DNA from: Granulicatella sp041433555
Lineage (GTDB): Bacteria > Bacillota > Bacilli > Lactobacillales > Aerococcaceae
DNA: 64,000 nucleotides
Direction: 5' to 3'
Assembly (NCBI RefSeq): GCF_041433555.1
Contig: NZ_JAPWBR010000002.1
Span: 80,389-144,388 of the forward strand
The notes beneath the pieces were generated by a model. That model was not told where the DNA came from, made no database searches, and saw only the letters and a list, made by a program, of their open reading frames with translations. How positions within the stretch are numbered: the first letter of the stretch is position 1; every line of letters begins with the position of its first letter. Shown in pieces: positions 51,782 through 60,371 of the stretch. A program made the translations under genes and the position numbers.

Positions 51782-53086
51782 ATGAAATTTACAGATTACG
51801 CATTACAGCCTTATTTGCAAAAAGCATTGGCTGACTTAAAATTTACACAACCAACACCTATTCAAGAACGCATCATTCCTCTTTTATTAAAAGGAGAATC
51901 TGTGATTGGTCAATCGCAAACTGGGAGCGGAAAAAGCCACAGTTTCCTATTACCACTTATCAATAAAATCAACCCTAGCCGTCAAGAGTTGCAACTAGTC
52001 ATTACGGTTCCAAGCCGAGAACTCGCAGAACAATTAACTGCGGTTGCTTCACAATTAATTTCATTTAGTGATACAGAAATCTTATTAGAAAAATGTATCG
52101 GTGGGACCGATAAAAAACGTCAAGTGGCTAAACTGACGCAAACACAACCACATATCGTGATTGGGACACCTGGTCGTATTTTCGACTTAATGCAAGAGAA
52201 TGCGCTCTTCGTCCAAACCGTTCAAATGATGGTCGTCGACGAAGCCGATATGACATTTGACTTAGGGTTCTTAGAAACTGTCGATGAAATCGCGTCTCGT
52301 ATGCCAGAAAACTTACAAATGTCTGTTTTCTCCGCAACAATTCCAGATAAGATTAAACCATTCTTGAAGAAATACTTGGGCAATCCAAAGGTGATTCAAA
52401 TCGAGAATACACAACTCGTTTCACCAACGATTAAAAACCAATTACTGGTGACAAAGGCACAAGATCCAATGGACGTTCTTCGTCAGTTACTTGTAATGGG
52501 TCACCCTTACCTCGTGCTTATTTTCGTAAATACGAAGCAAAAAGCGGACGAAGTGACAAAAGACCTTCGCAGCCATAACTTCAAAGTAGCAACGATTCAC
52601 GGAGATATCCCTTCAAGAGAACGTCGTCGTGTGATGAAACAAATTCAACAAATGGATTATCAATTCGTTGTCGCAACAGATCTTGCTGCACGTGGAATTG
52701 ATATCGAAGGAGTTTCTCATGTCATCAACTTAGAAATTCCTGGAGAATTGGAATTCTTCATTCACCGTGTTGGCCGTACTGGACGTAATGGTCTTGAAGG
52801 AACAGCCATCACCTTCTACACACCAGATCAAGAACAAGCCATTCAAACATTAGAAGGAAAAGGCATTTCTTTTGAAACAGTTGAATTGAAAAATGGCGAG
52901 CTTGTCGAAAGTTATGACCGCTCTCGCCGTGAGAAACGTAAAAATACGCAATCGAAAGACTTGGATCCACGACTTAAAGGGATGATTAAGAAGGCGAAGA
53001 AAAAAGTAAAACCTGGCTACAAGAAAAAACTTGGCCAAGAGATTCGTCAGAAACAGCGTAGACAAAATCGTACAAAAAATAAATAA
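51782..53086 (+). CDS. cshB: DEAD-box RNA helicase, CshB-like
   Basis: 434 aa. Motifs: Q motif FTQPTPIQERIIP, Walker A SQTGSGKS, PSRELAEQL, VVDEAD, SAT, TPGRIFDLM, HGDIPSRERR, ATDLAARGIDIEGV and HRVGRTGRNG. A basic C-terminal tail (KKAKKKVKPGYKKKLGQ) probably binds RNA. The short tail fits CshB rather than CshA. GAGATG precedes the ATG. Confidence 0.9.
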   Translation: MKFTDYALQPYLQKALADLKFTQPTPIQERIIPLLLKGESVIGQSQTGSGKSHSFLLPLINKINPSRQELQLVITVPSRELAEQLTAVASQLISFSDTEILLEKCIGGTDKKRQVAKLTQTQPHIVIGTPGRIFDLMQENALFVQTVQMMVVDEADMTFDLGFLETVDEIASRMPENLQMSVFSATIPDKIKPFLKKYLGNPKVIQIENTQLVSPTIKNQLLVTKAQDPMDVLRQLLVMGHPYLVLIFVNTKQKADEVTKDLRSHNFKVATIHGDIPSRERRRVMKQIQQMDYQFVVATDLAARGIDIEGVSHVINLEIPGELEFFIHRVGRTGRNGLEGTAITFYTPDQEQAIQTLEGKGISFETVELKNGELVESYDRSRREKRKNTQSKDLDPRLKGMIKKAKKKVKPGYKKKLGQEIRQKQRRQNRTKNK

Positions 53087-53109
53087 TATTGAGCACCTTC
53101 ATTATTTCA

Positions 53110-53293
53110 GATTACTTCGAATCCTTACGGATTTTTCTATAATCGCTGTAATGGGGTACCGGTTCGAGCCTTAGTCTTGCACCTTCAAAGCTTCAAAAAG
53201 GGAGTAAGGAATCAATTCCTAACTCCCTTTAATTTATCTTTGATACCATCCCCCACTACTGCGATTATAGGATCCGTAAGATTCTTCGTAATC
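53110..53293 (-). repeat. Long-hairpin intergenic element, copy F
   Basis: Outer arms GATTAC...GAATCCTTACGGAT and ATCCGTAAGATTC...GTAATC, then CTATAATCGC against GCGATTATAG. Inner hairpin GGGAGTAAGGAA/TTCCTAACTCCC (about 53200-53229), preceded on the minus strand by the family core. It lies between cshB and DUF1189 in convergent orientation, with element orientation reversed relative to A, B, D and E. Confidence 0.85.
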
Positions 53294-53329
53294 TTTGTAT
53301 AGTAAATTTATATTTGCAGAACGCCTACG

Positions 53330-53490
53330 GTCTTTTATCTTGGTTCTTCTGAAAATATCACTGTGCTGTGAAGTATGCTAAGCCAAGCTTATAAAAGCTT
53401 CGCTATGATGGGATGAGTTCCAAGGGAAACAGTGCTTTCTAACGGCTTGCTAATTAGGCGCGGTTACACTTTGGAACATTACGTGGGCGC
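53330..53490. other. Unassigned, hairpin-rich intergenic sequence
   Basis: Locally richer in G+C than the surroundings, with inverted segments AAGCTT-ATAA-AAGCTT (around 53387-53401) and GTTCCAAG against CTTTGGAAC (around 53428 and 53470). No ORF with a ribosome site. It could be a small RNA or a remnant of an element; I see no diagnostic motif. Confidence 0.35.
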
Positions 53491-53526
53491 AATTATCATA
53501 TATGGTAATTATCATATATGATAATT
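53491..53526. repeat. Tandem AT-rich palindromes, same motif as at 40563
   Basis: AATTATCATATATGGTAATT followed by AATTATCATATATGATAATT (53507-53526), sharing four bases. The second equals the one at 40563-40582 in all 20 positions. Confidence 0.8.
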
Positions 53527-53544
53527 TTCAGAATTTGGGCAAAA

Positions 53545-53588
53545 GAAAAACTCTTAGGAACTACTTACTTATAGTTTCTAAGAGTTAA
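53545..53588 (-). terminator. Terminator of the DUF1189 gene
   Basis: Minus-strand AACTCTTAGAAACTA against TAGTTCCTAAGAGTT followed by T-rich sequence. Confidence 0.88.
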
Positions 53589-53591
53589 TTT

Positions 53592-54383
53592 TTATTTGTT
53601 TTTATTTTGCTGATCGATGAATTCTCGCATTCCAAGGAGCCAGTTGAAGGTAGATGTTACTAGTAGGTACATAAACATCCCTACTCCTCCGCCGATTCCT
53701 AACACGCCAATCACCATATAGATGGTTGCTGGTAGGAACATAGCAGCAATCGTTAACTGTTTCGATACGGTTGGATGCATTTGAATGTAGGCTCTCATAA
53801 ACAACGCCGTTAATAATCGTACGACGAAGCTGATGATAATCATTAAAATATAAACGACAATCGTATTATAAACAAAGCCGAATAACATAACACCGATAAA
53901 TACCATCCACAATTTTGATTGGAACTCTTGAATAAACTGCTCTACATTTGATTTATTAAAGCCGTTTAAGCCTTCATAAGAAAATTTTGAGGTATTAATG
54001 ATGGTGTCTACAACAATATGGTCTTGTAAAATCCCGATGGATGGAATCCCTTGACTAGATTCAGACGTCACATCATTATCCGTTGACTTTCCACTAGGGT
54101 CGAAGACGATATTAAATACATCCGAACGGTAAACAAATCCCGTATTGTCTCCCGCCGACAACTTACCATCTTGAATCGAGAGGTCTGGGAACTGTTTTGC
54201 AACGATACCTAAGTTCGTATTCATGCTTGCGATATCTTTTCCAGCACGAATAAAGCCAGGAATTGAAACGAGTAATACGAGTAGGAAAAAGATTCCTTTT
54301 ATTTTTTTCAGTGGATTTTGTAAAATCGTCCAAATTTTATTTGGTTTTAAAATACTTAATTGAATAAAGTCTCTAATCGTCAT
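53592..54383 (-). CDS. DUF1189 membrane protein
   Basis: 263 aa. One N-terminal helix (FFLLVLLVSIPGFI), a 110-residue extracellular domain, then three C-terminal helices. This is the DUF1189 (maltodextrin-utilisation YvdJ/MalA-like) layout. Function unknown. GGAGG precedes the ATG. Between 54384 and 54568 lies a 185-bp gap with an ATTCCTAAAAA/TTTTTAGGAAT hairpin and no gene. Confidence 0.85.
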   Translation of the reverse strand: MTIRDFIQLSILKPNKIWTILQNPLKKIKGIFFLLVLLVSIPGFIRAGKDIASMNTNLGIVAKQFPDLSIQDGKLSAGDNTGFVYRSDVFNIVFDPSGKSTDNDVTSESSQGIPSIGILQDHIVVDTIINTSKFSYEGLNGFNKSNVEQFIQEFQSKLWMVFIGVMLFGFVYNTIVVYILMIIISFVVRLLTALFMRAYIQMHPTVSKQLTIAAMFLPATIYMVIGVLGIGGGVGMFMYLLVTSTFNWLLGMREFIDQQNKNK

Positions 54384-54568
54384 GTGCGCCTCCTATATAG
54401 AGAACAGTTTACAGAAAAAGAGCGACCTTTTCAAGGAAACGGGGTTGCGCGAAGGAAATAGTTCTTTGACTATTCCTAAAAATCCTCGGCTTTTTAGGAA
54501 TCCCTTTGAAATACTTTCTTCGCTTTTTAAAGAGGGAAAAGTATGCTTTCTTCACTTTTCTTAGAACA

Positions 54569-54598
54569 CAAAAAAGACTAGGTTTTCACCTAGTCTTT
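54569..54598 (-). terminator. Terminator of zwf
   Basis: Minus-strand AAGACTAGGTGAAAACCTAGTCTT followed by T6. Confidence 0.92.
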
Positions 54599-54609
54599 GC
54601 AATCTTTTA

Positions 54610-56070
54610 TTAGTCGCGGTCAACCCACTTGCGGCCATCACGTTCGATTAAATCATAACCTGATTGTGGTCCTTTGCTTCCAGCAGCATAGTTTGGAAAC
54701 TCAACTGCAATTTCGCTATCCCATGTTTGGCGAATGCTGTCTACGTATTTCCAAGAAGCGGCTACTTCTTCCCAATGCGTGAAGTTCGTCATATCGCCTT
54801 CAATACAGTCAAGAATTAAACGCTCATACGCTTCTGGACTGCTCATTGCGAAGTTCTCGTCGAAGATTTTTTCCAAGTGACTTGTTTGAAGTGCGATGGT
54901 ATTTCCAACGGCTTTCGAATTAATCACGAAACAGAATCCTTCACGTGGAGTGATGTGAATTGAAATACGGTTTGATGGACAACCATCGATACCACAGAAT
55001 AATGGTGAGTTTGCTTCTTTAAAGACAACATCAATGATCGTTTCCTTTGAATGAAGACTCTTACCTGTACGAACATAGAAAGGTACGCCTTCCCAACGTT
55101 CATTATCGATAAATACTTTACCAGCGACATATGTTTCCATATTGGAATCATCTGCGACATTGGCATCTTCACGGTAACCAGGTTTTAATCCGTCTACAGA
55201 AGGTCCATATTGCCCACGCACGAAGTTTTCGTTCACTTCTTCAGCAGTTGTATACGGGCGAAGTTGTTCTAACACTTTAATCTTGTTTTTACGAACATCT
55301 CCGAATGAAACTGGCGGTTCCATCGCTACTAGAGCAAGGATTTGTAAAATATGGTTTTGAACCATATCACGTAAAGCACCACTTGTATCGTAGTAACCAC
55401 CGCGTTCTTCAACGCTCACTTGTTCTAAGAGGGAGATTTGAATATGGTCGATATTCTCTTTGTTCCACAACGCTTCGAATACGCGGTTGGCAAAACGTAC
55501 CGCAGAAATGTTTTGAATCATTTCTTTCCCTAAGTAGTGGTCAATACGATAGATTTGTTTTTCTTCGAATGATTGACGAAGTTGATTGTTTAATTCTTCT
55601 GCAGAAGCGTAATCTTTCCCGAATGGTTTCTCGATGATAAGTCGGTTATAGCCATTCTCAGTAATTAAGCCCTCTGCTTTTAAATGCTCTGTGATCGTTC
55701 CAAAGAAAGTAGGCGCCATTGCTAAATAGAAGACACGATTGCCTTCGATTTGATACTTTGCATCTAATTCTTCTGAAAGTTCTTTTAATACGACATAATG
55801 ATGTGTGTCAGTAACGTTATGAGGTTGATAGTAGAAATGAGAAAGGAATTGGTTTAATTCTTCTTCTGACTTCACTAATGACTGAACAGATTGTTTTACA
55901 ACATCTCTGAAATACTCGTTAGTCCACTCTCTACGTGCTGTCCCAATCACTGCGAAATGATTTTTGATAAATCCTTTTTGGAATAAACGGAATAACGCTG
56001 GATATAGCTTACGGTGAGCCAAATCGCCTGTTGCTCCGAACAGTGTAATGAGTACATGTTGTTCGCGCAT
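54610..56070 (-). CDS. zwf: Glucose-6-phosphate 1-dehydrogenase
   Basis: 486 aa. NAD(P)-binding GATGDLAHRKLYPALF at the N-terminus, substrate-binding RIDHYLGKEMIQN (about 175), normal length for the family. First step of the oxidative pentose phosphate pathway. GGAGG precedes the ATG. The downstream two-component system and gnd form its conserved-looking local context. Confidence 0.97.
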   Translation of the reverse strand: MREQHVLITLFGATGDLAHRKLYPALFRLFQKGFIKNHFAVIGTARREWTNEYFRDVVKQSVQSLVKSEEELNQFLSHFYYQPHNVTDTHHYVVLKELSEELDAKYQIEGNRVFYLAMAPTFFGTITEHLKAEGLITENGYNRLIIEKPFGKDYASAEELNNQLRQSFEEKQIYRIDHYLGKEMIQNISAVRFANRVFEALWNKENIDHIQISLLEQVSVEERGGYYDTSGALRDMVQNHILQILALVAMEPPVSFGDVRKNKIKVLEQLRPYTTAEEVNENFVRGQYGPSVDGLKPGYREDANVADDSNMETYVAGKVFIDNERWEGVPFYVRTGKSLHSKETIIDVVFKEANSPLFCGIDGCPSNRISIHITPREGFCFVINSKAVGNTIALQTSHLEKIFDENFAMSSPEAYERLILDCIEGDMTNFTHWEEVAASWKYVDSIRQTWDSEIAVEFPNYAAGSKGPQSGYDLIERDGRKWVDRD

Positions 56071-56168
56071 GAGTTGTCCTCCTTGAATAAAATATGCAAG
56101 TCGATAGCCTGCCTTAACAATAAATAACTACCTTTCTAGTGTAAGTTATAAGCGTAAAAATGTAAACT

Positions 56169-56203
56169 ATAAAACGCTCCTCTTCAAAAGAAAAGGAGCG
56201 TTC
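56169..56203 (-). terminator. Terminator of the two-component operon
   Basis: Minus-strand GAACGCTCCTTTTC/GAAGAGGAGCGTT hairpin with T-rich tail. Confidence 0.88.
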
Positions 56204-56207
56204 TAAT

Positions 56208-57653
56208 TTAATTTATCGGTAATTTCACTTTAAATAATGACCCATGATTGAGTCTGGAAGTCAGGCTAATTTTACCGTTATACCCTTCGATTAATTCTTT
56301 AGCAATTGATAAGCCTAAGCCATTTCCTCCACGTTCTCTCGAGCGTGCTTTATCGACGCGGTAGAAACGTGAGAATACTTTTTTCTTATCTTCTTCCGTT
56401 AACCCCATCCCGAAATCTTGAATGCCGATTTCGACTGCTTCAGTCGTTGGCGACAGGCTAACAATAATCTCTTTTCGATTTGTTGAATATTTCACGGCAT
56501 TATCGAGTAAGATGATAATGACTTGCTCGAAGTGATTGCGATAGATTGGAGAAATAATTTCCTTCTTGGTATCAATATCGGCAATAAAAGTAAAGTCGGG
56601 ATAAAGCACCTTGAAATTCGTTACAATCTGTTCTACTGTCGCAACGACCTCTGTTGTCGCATCTTTATATTGCTCTCTTACCTGAGGAGCACGTGATAAA
56701 TCAAGCATCTCTTGAACGAGAGTCTTCATGCGCTTAATTTCCGCTAGAGAGGCCGTGAGAGACTCTTCCAGCACTTCTGGGTCATCTTTCCCCCAACGGT
56801 TTAAAAGCTTCAGGTGGCCTTCTACAATGGCTACAGGCGTACGCAATTCGTGAGACACATCTTCAACGAAATGCTTTTGTTGTGCAATATAGAAACTAAT
56901 CTTATCTAGCAACTCATTAAATTGTTGCGATACAATCGCAAACTCGTCATTCTTCTTCGGTATAATCAGACGTTTTGTCTCAATATTTTCTTCATTAATA
57001 GACGCGATAATATTATGAATTTCTTCAATTGGCTTGGAAATGAGTCGCGAAATGAAATACGCAAGCCCTATTGAAACAATTCCTTCCATCACAATTAACT
57101 GGAAGAACAGAAATCTCAATTGTTTTTTTAATTCCGCAAGCTTCATCATTCGATTGGTTACTTGCAAATGTCCAATCAAGACACGAGTATTTCTGGAAAG
57201 GATTGGCATCATTACTTGCACACTTTCTTCCCCGGTCGATAGCGTCACATATTGAACCTCCAGCTTACTCGATACTTGCGGGCGGTCTTGCCATTGTTGT
57301 GTTTGGAATAATAGCTCTTTACTCGTATCAAAGACACGAATATTCACTTCTTCATTCATCGGATAAAAACTACTATTCTTTTTATAAACCTGGTTCTTGT
57401 CTAATTCATATTGTTCCGCTTTGTTTAGAACAGCAAGAATGTCTTCACTTGTTAATTTCTCCGTTTTTTCCGATAACAAATCCGCGATAACTTGTGCGTA
57501 AACCACTGTCTGATTTTTCTCATTGTCACGCAGGCCGATAAGTTGCCCCTCAATCAAAATCGCAGTCAATACAGCTAATAACGCAAAAATGGTGGCTGAT
57601 ATCACCCACCACCATTTTTTTGCTACCGATTTATGTTGGTTTTGGTCCTTCAT
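56208..57653 (-). CDS. Sensor histidine kinase (ArlS/CovS-like)
   Basis: 481 aa. Two membrane helices (about 15-35 and 185-205) flank an extracellular sensor of about 150 residues, then HAMP, H-box FVEDVSHELRTPVAIVEGH (about 263-270), N-box, G1 and G2 boxes (DFGMGLTEEDKKKVFSRFYRVD, GGNGLGLSIAKE). The phosphoacceptor is the His of SHELRTP. 10 bp downstream of the response regulator. The signal is not known. Confidence 0.93.
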   Translation of the reverse strand: MKDQNQHKSVAKKWWWVISATIFALLAVLTAILIEGQLIGLRDNEKNQTVVYAQVIADLLSEKTEKLTSEDILAVLNKAEQYELDKNQVYKKNSSFYPMNEEVNIRVFDTSKELLFQTQQWQDRPQVSSKLEVQYVTLSTGEESVQVMMPILSRNTRVLIGHLQVTNRMMKLAELKKQLRFLFFQLIVMEGIVSIGLAYFISRLISKPIEEIHNIIASINEENIETKRLIIPKKNDEFAIVSQQFNELLDKISFYIAQQKHFVEDVSHELRTPVAIVEGHLKLLNRWGKDDPEVLEESLTASLAEIKRMKTLVQEMLDLSRAPQVREQYKDATTEVVATVEQIVTNFKVLYPDFTFIADIDTKKEIISPIYRNHFEQVIIILLDNAVKYSTNRKEIIVSLSPTTEAVEIGIQDFGMGLTEEDKKKVFSRFYRVDKARSRERGGNGLGLSIAKELIEGYNGKISLTSRLNHGSLFKVKLPIN

Positions 57654-57663
57654 ATGTAGCTCC

Positions 57664-58359
57664 TCAGCTTCTCATTACATATCCAGTTCCACGAACGGTT
57701 TGAATATAACTTTCTCGTCCTGGTACATCAATTTTATTACGGATATAACGAACGTACACGTCAATCACATTCGTTTCGACTTCGTTCTTATAGCCCCATA
57801 CTTCTTTTAATAACACTTCACGTGAAAGAACAATATCAATGTTTTCCATCAGTAATAAGAGTAATTCATATTCTTTCTTCGTTAAATCAATTACTTCTCC
57901 CGCACGACGAACGACGCGGTTTTCCACTTCCACCACAAGGTCGCGATATTCCACTCTTGTTTGTTTCACAACACGAGATTGTTCTTCCATTTGCAGACGT
58001 CTAAAGAGTGCGCGTAGTCTTGCAAGAATTTCTTCGATTTCAAACGGCTTCACTACATAGTCATCAGCCCCTTGATCAAGCCCTGCAACACGATCCATCA
58101 CTGAATCGCGTGCTGTCATAATGATGACTGGTGTTTGTTTTACTTGGCGAAGGCGACGAACGACTTCTAATCCATTCATTTCTGGTAACATTAAATCTAA
58201 TAAAATAGCATCCCAATGCTCATCAATGGCTGCTTGTAATCCGCTACGGCCATCTGCACACACTTTTGTTTCATAGCCTTCATGCTTTAATTCTAATTCA
58301 ACAAAGCGACTTAAATTCTTTTCATCTTCAATAATTAAAATACGTTGATTCGCTGGCAT
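57664..58359 (-). CDS. OmpR-family response regulator (ArlR/CovR-like)
   Basis: 231 aa. Receiver with Asp in LLDLMLPEMNG (about 53), TARD and KPFEIEEILAR; winged-helix DNA-binding C-terminus with LTKKEYELLLLLMEN and ending VRGTGYVMRS. ATG 58359 has GGGAG upstream; the ORF extends 42 bp with no ribosome site. Probable partner of the kinase encoded next. A perfect palindrome lies 110 bp upstream. Confidence 0.93.
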   Translation of the reverse strand: MPANQRILIIEDEKNLSRFVELELKHEGYETKVCADGRSGLQAAIDEHWDAILLDLMLPEMNGLEVVRRLRQVKQTPVIIMTARDSVMDRVAGLDQGADDYVVKPFEIEEILARLRALFRRLQMEEQSRVVKQTRVEYRDLVVEVENRVVRRAGEVIDLTKKEYELLLLLMENIDIVLSREVLLKEVWGYKNEVETNVIDVYVRYIRNKIDVPGRESYIQTVRGTGYVMRS

Positions 58360-58469
58360 TTGGAAACTCCCTTCTCTATTCTTCCCTAACAGATTTATCA
58401 TACCATATTCATAAGATTCTTAACAGAATTTAATGAAATTTTCTGTCAATTTCATTAAATTAGACAATA

Positions 58470-58493
58470 AAAATTAACATATATGTTAATTTT
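58470..58493. promoter_or_regulatory. Perfect 24-bp palindrome upstream of the response-regulator gene
   Basis: The left half is AAAATTAACATA and the right half is its exact complement. It has an ATATAT centre like the palindromes at 40563 and 53507 but a different flank. It lies between the gnd terminator and the regulator gene. Operator is a possibility, not shown. Confidence 0.4.
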
Positions 58494-58516
58494 TGATTTG
58501 CTTCAATAGAAACAAA

Positions 58517-58548
58517 CAAAAAAGCCCTAGCCAAATTGGCTAGGACTT
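58517..58548 (-). terminator. Terminator of gnd
   Basis: Minus-strand AGTCCTAGCCAATTTGGCTAGG hairpin followed by T6. Confidence 0.92.
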
Positions 58549-58560
58549 CGTCATTTATAA

Positions 58561-59994
58561 TTATTGTTCAATCTCTTTTTCTTGAGCCCATTCGAAGTGG
58601 AATGTTCCTGGTTTGTCTACACGGTTGTAAGTATGCGCACCGAAGTAGTCACGTTGAGCTTGAATTAAGTTTGCAGGTAATGTTTCTGAACGGTATGAAT
58701 CATAGTATGCTAATGCACTTGAGAATGTTGGTACTGGGATACCAGCACGAACAGCCGTTACAACAACATCACGAACTGCATCTTGATAAGATTCAGTAAC
58801 ATATAAGAAGTACTTATCTAATAATAAGTTCTTCAATTGAGGATCACGTTCGAACGCATCTGTAATCTTTTGTAAGAACTGCGCACGGATGATACATCCA
58901 GCACGGAAGATTTTAGCGATTTCGCCGTAGTTTAAGTCCCAATTGAACTCTTCACTTGCTACACGCATTTGAGCAAATCCTTGCGCGTAACTCATAATTT
59001 TAGAGAAGTATAATCCTTTACGAACTTGTTCGATTAAGGCTTGACGTTCTGAATTTGTTAATTCAGGAATTTTTGTTGCTGCTAATTCTTTGCTTGCTGC
59101 AACGCGTTCATCTTTCAATGTAGAAACGAAACGAGCGAATACAGATTCAGTAATTAATGGAAGTGGCACACCTAAGTCTAATGCGCTTTGTGAAGCCCAT
59201 TTACCAGTACCTTTGTTTCCAGCAATATCCATGATTACGTCTACCATTGGACGACCTGTTTCAGGATCTTTCTTCGTTAAAATATCTGCTGTGATTTCGA
59301 TTAGGTAGCTATCTAATTCGCCTTGGTTCCATTCTTTGAACACTTCAGCGCATTCTTCTACAGATAATCCACCAACACGACGTAGGATATCGTAACTTTC
59401 AGCAATTAATTGCATGTCCCCATATTCGATTCCGTTATGAACCATTTTTACGTAGTGCCCTGCTCCGTTTGGTCCAATGTAAGTCACACATGGAGCTCCA
59501 TCGTCTGCTTTAGCAGAGATTTCTTCTAAAATAGGTGCTACTAAATCGTATGCATCTTTTTGTCCACCAGGCATAATTGAAGGTCCTTTTAAGGCGCCTT
59601 CTTCCCCACCAGATACACCAGTACCGATGAAGTTGATTCCTGAGTTTGCAAGTTCTTCATTACGACGCATTGTATCACGGAAGAATGTATTTCCTCCATC
59701 GATTAAAATATCGCCTTTATCTAAGTGTGGAAGTAAACTTTGAATTGTCTTATCTGTTGCTTCCCCAGCTTTAACCATCAATAAGATTCTTCTTGGTTTT
59801 TCTAGAGACTCTACAAATTCTTCAACAGAATATGTTGGAACTAATTTTTTATCTGGATGTAGAGCAATCACTTCATCTGTTTTTGAAGTTGTACGGTTGT
59901 AGATTGAAACGCTATAGCCACGGCTTTCAATGTTTAAAGCTAAGTTACGTCCCATAACAGCCATACCCACGACACCAATTTGTTGTTTTGACAT
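58561..59994 (-). CDS. gnd: 6-phosphogluconate dehydrogenase (decarboxylating)
   Basis: 477 aa. N-terminal NADP fold GVVGMAVMGRNLALNIESRG, GGNTFFRDT, GVSGGEEGALKGPSIMPGG, and the C-terminal GKWASQSAL region. Third step of the oxidative pentose phosphate pathway, giving ribulose-5-P and NADPH. GGAGG precedes the ATG. Normal length. Confidence 0.98.
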   Translation of the reverse strand: MSKQQIGVVGMAVMGRNLALNIESRGYSVSIYNRTTSKTDEVIALHPDKKLVPTYSVEEFVESLEKPRRILLMVKAGEATDKTIQSLLPHLDKGDILIDGGNTFFRDTMRRNEELANSGINFIGTGVSGGEEGALKGPSIMPGGQKDAYDLVAPILEEISAKADDGAPCVTYIGPNGAGHYVKMVHNGIEYGDMQLIAESYDILRRVGGLSVEECAEVFKEWNQGELDSYLIEITADILTKKDPETGRPMVDVIMDIAGNKGTGKWASQSALDLGVPLPLITESVFARFVSTLKDERVAASKELAATKIPELTNSERQALIEQVRKGLYFSKIMSYAQGFAQMRVASEEFNWDLNYGEIAKIFRAGCIIRAQFLQKITDAFERDPQLKNLLLDKYFLYVTESYQDAVRDVVVTAVRAGIPVPTFSSALAYYDSYRSETLPANLIQAQRDYFGAHTYNRVDKPGTFHFEWAQEKEIEQ

Positions 59995-60202
59995 GAAACT
60001 TCCTCCAATTCGTTTTATTTAACACATCTATGTTATCAAAAATCATGCTTTTTTGAAAGGCATTTGAATGCTTTTCTTTTACTAAAGCTCTTTTTCATTT
60101 CACTCATTTTCACTCTTAGAAAACCTTTTAACATTTAACTCTAGTAATTCACACCGATTTACGGTAAACTAATACCGAGCAAAGAAAAAAGGAGCGATTT
60201 TG

Positions 60203-60331
60203 TTGGCAAAGAAAAAACGTAATCTTTCAACCGTTGAAAAAATTACACGTGTTGTAGCCGTATTAATGTTAATCGGTACACTAGGCGCTATCATCTTACA
60301 AGTAGCCTTAACTGCAATGAATTATAAATAA
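60203..60331 (+). CDS. DUF4044-like single-pass membrane micro-protein
   Basis: 42 aa, read from TTG 60203: a basic start (MAKKKRNLSTVEKITR) followed by one membrane helix (VVAVLMLIGTLGAIILQVALTAM). This matches the small DUF4044 proteins of lactobacilli. GGAG lies 8 nt before the TTG; a second TTG at 60200 is closer but less well spaced. No ATG start exists before the helix. A strong terminator follows immediately, which supports a real gene. Confidence 0.75.
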   Translation: MAKKKRNLSTVEKITRVVAVLMLIGTLGAIILQVALTAMNYK

Positions 60332-60333
60332 AC

Positions 60334-60367
60334 GAAAGACCGACTGGAAATCCAGTCGGTCTTTTTC
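60334..60367. terminator. Bidirectional terminator between DUF4044 and the NCS1 permease gene
   Basis: AAAGACCGACTGG/CCAGTCGGTCTTT with AT-rich flanks. Confidence 0.92.
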
Positions 60368-60371
60368 ATTC

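Noticed and set aside
53330..53490. 6S RNA, tmRNA or known riboswitch
   Set aside because: I could not find any diagnostic motif of these classes; kept only as unassigned structured DNA.
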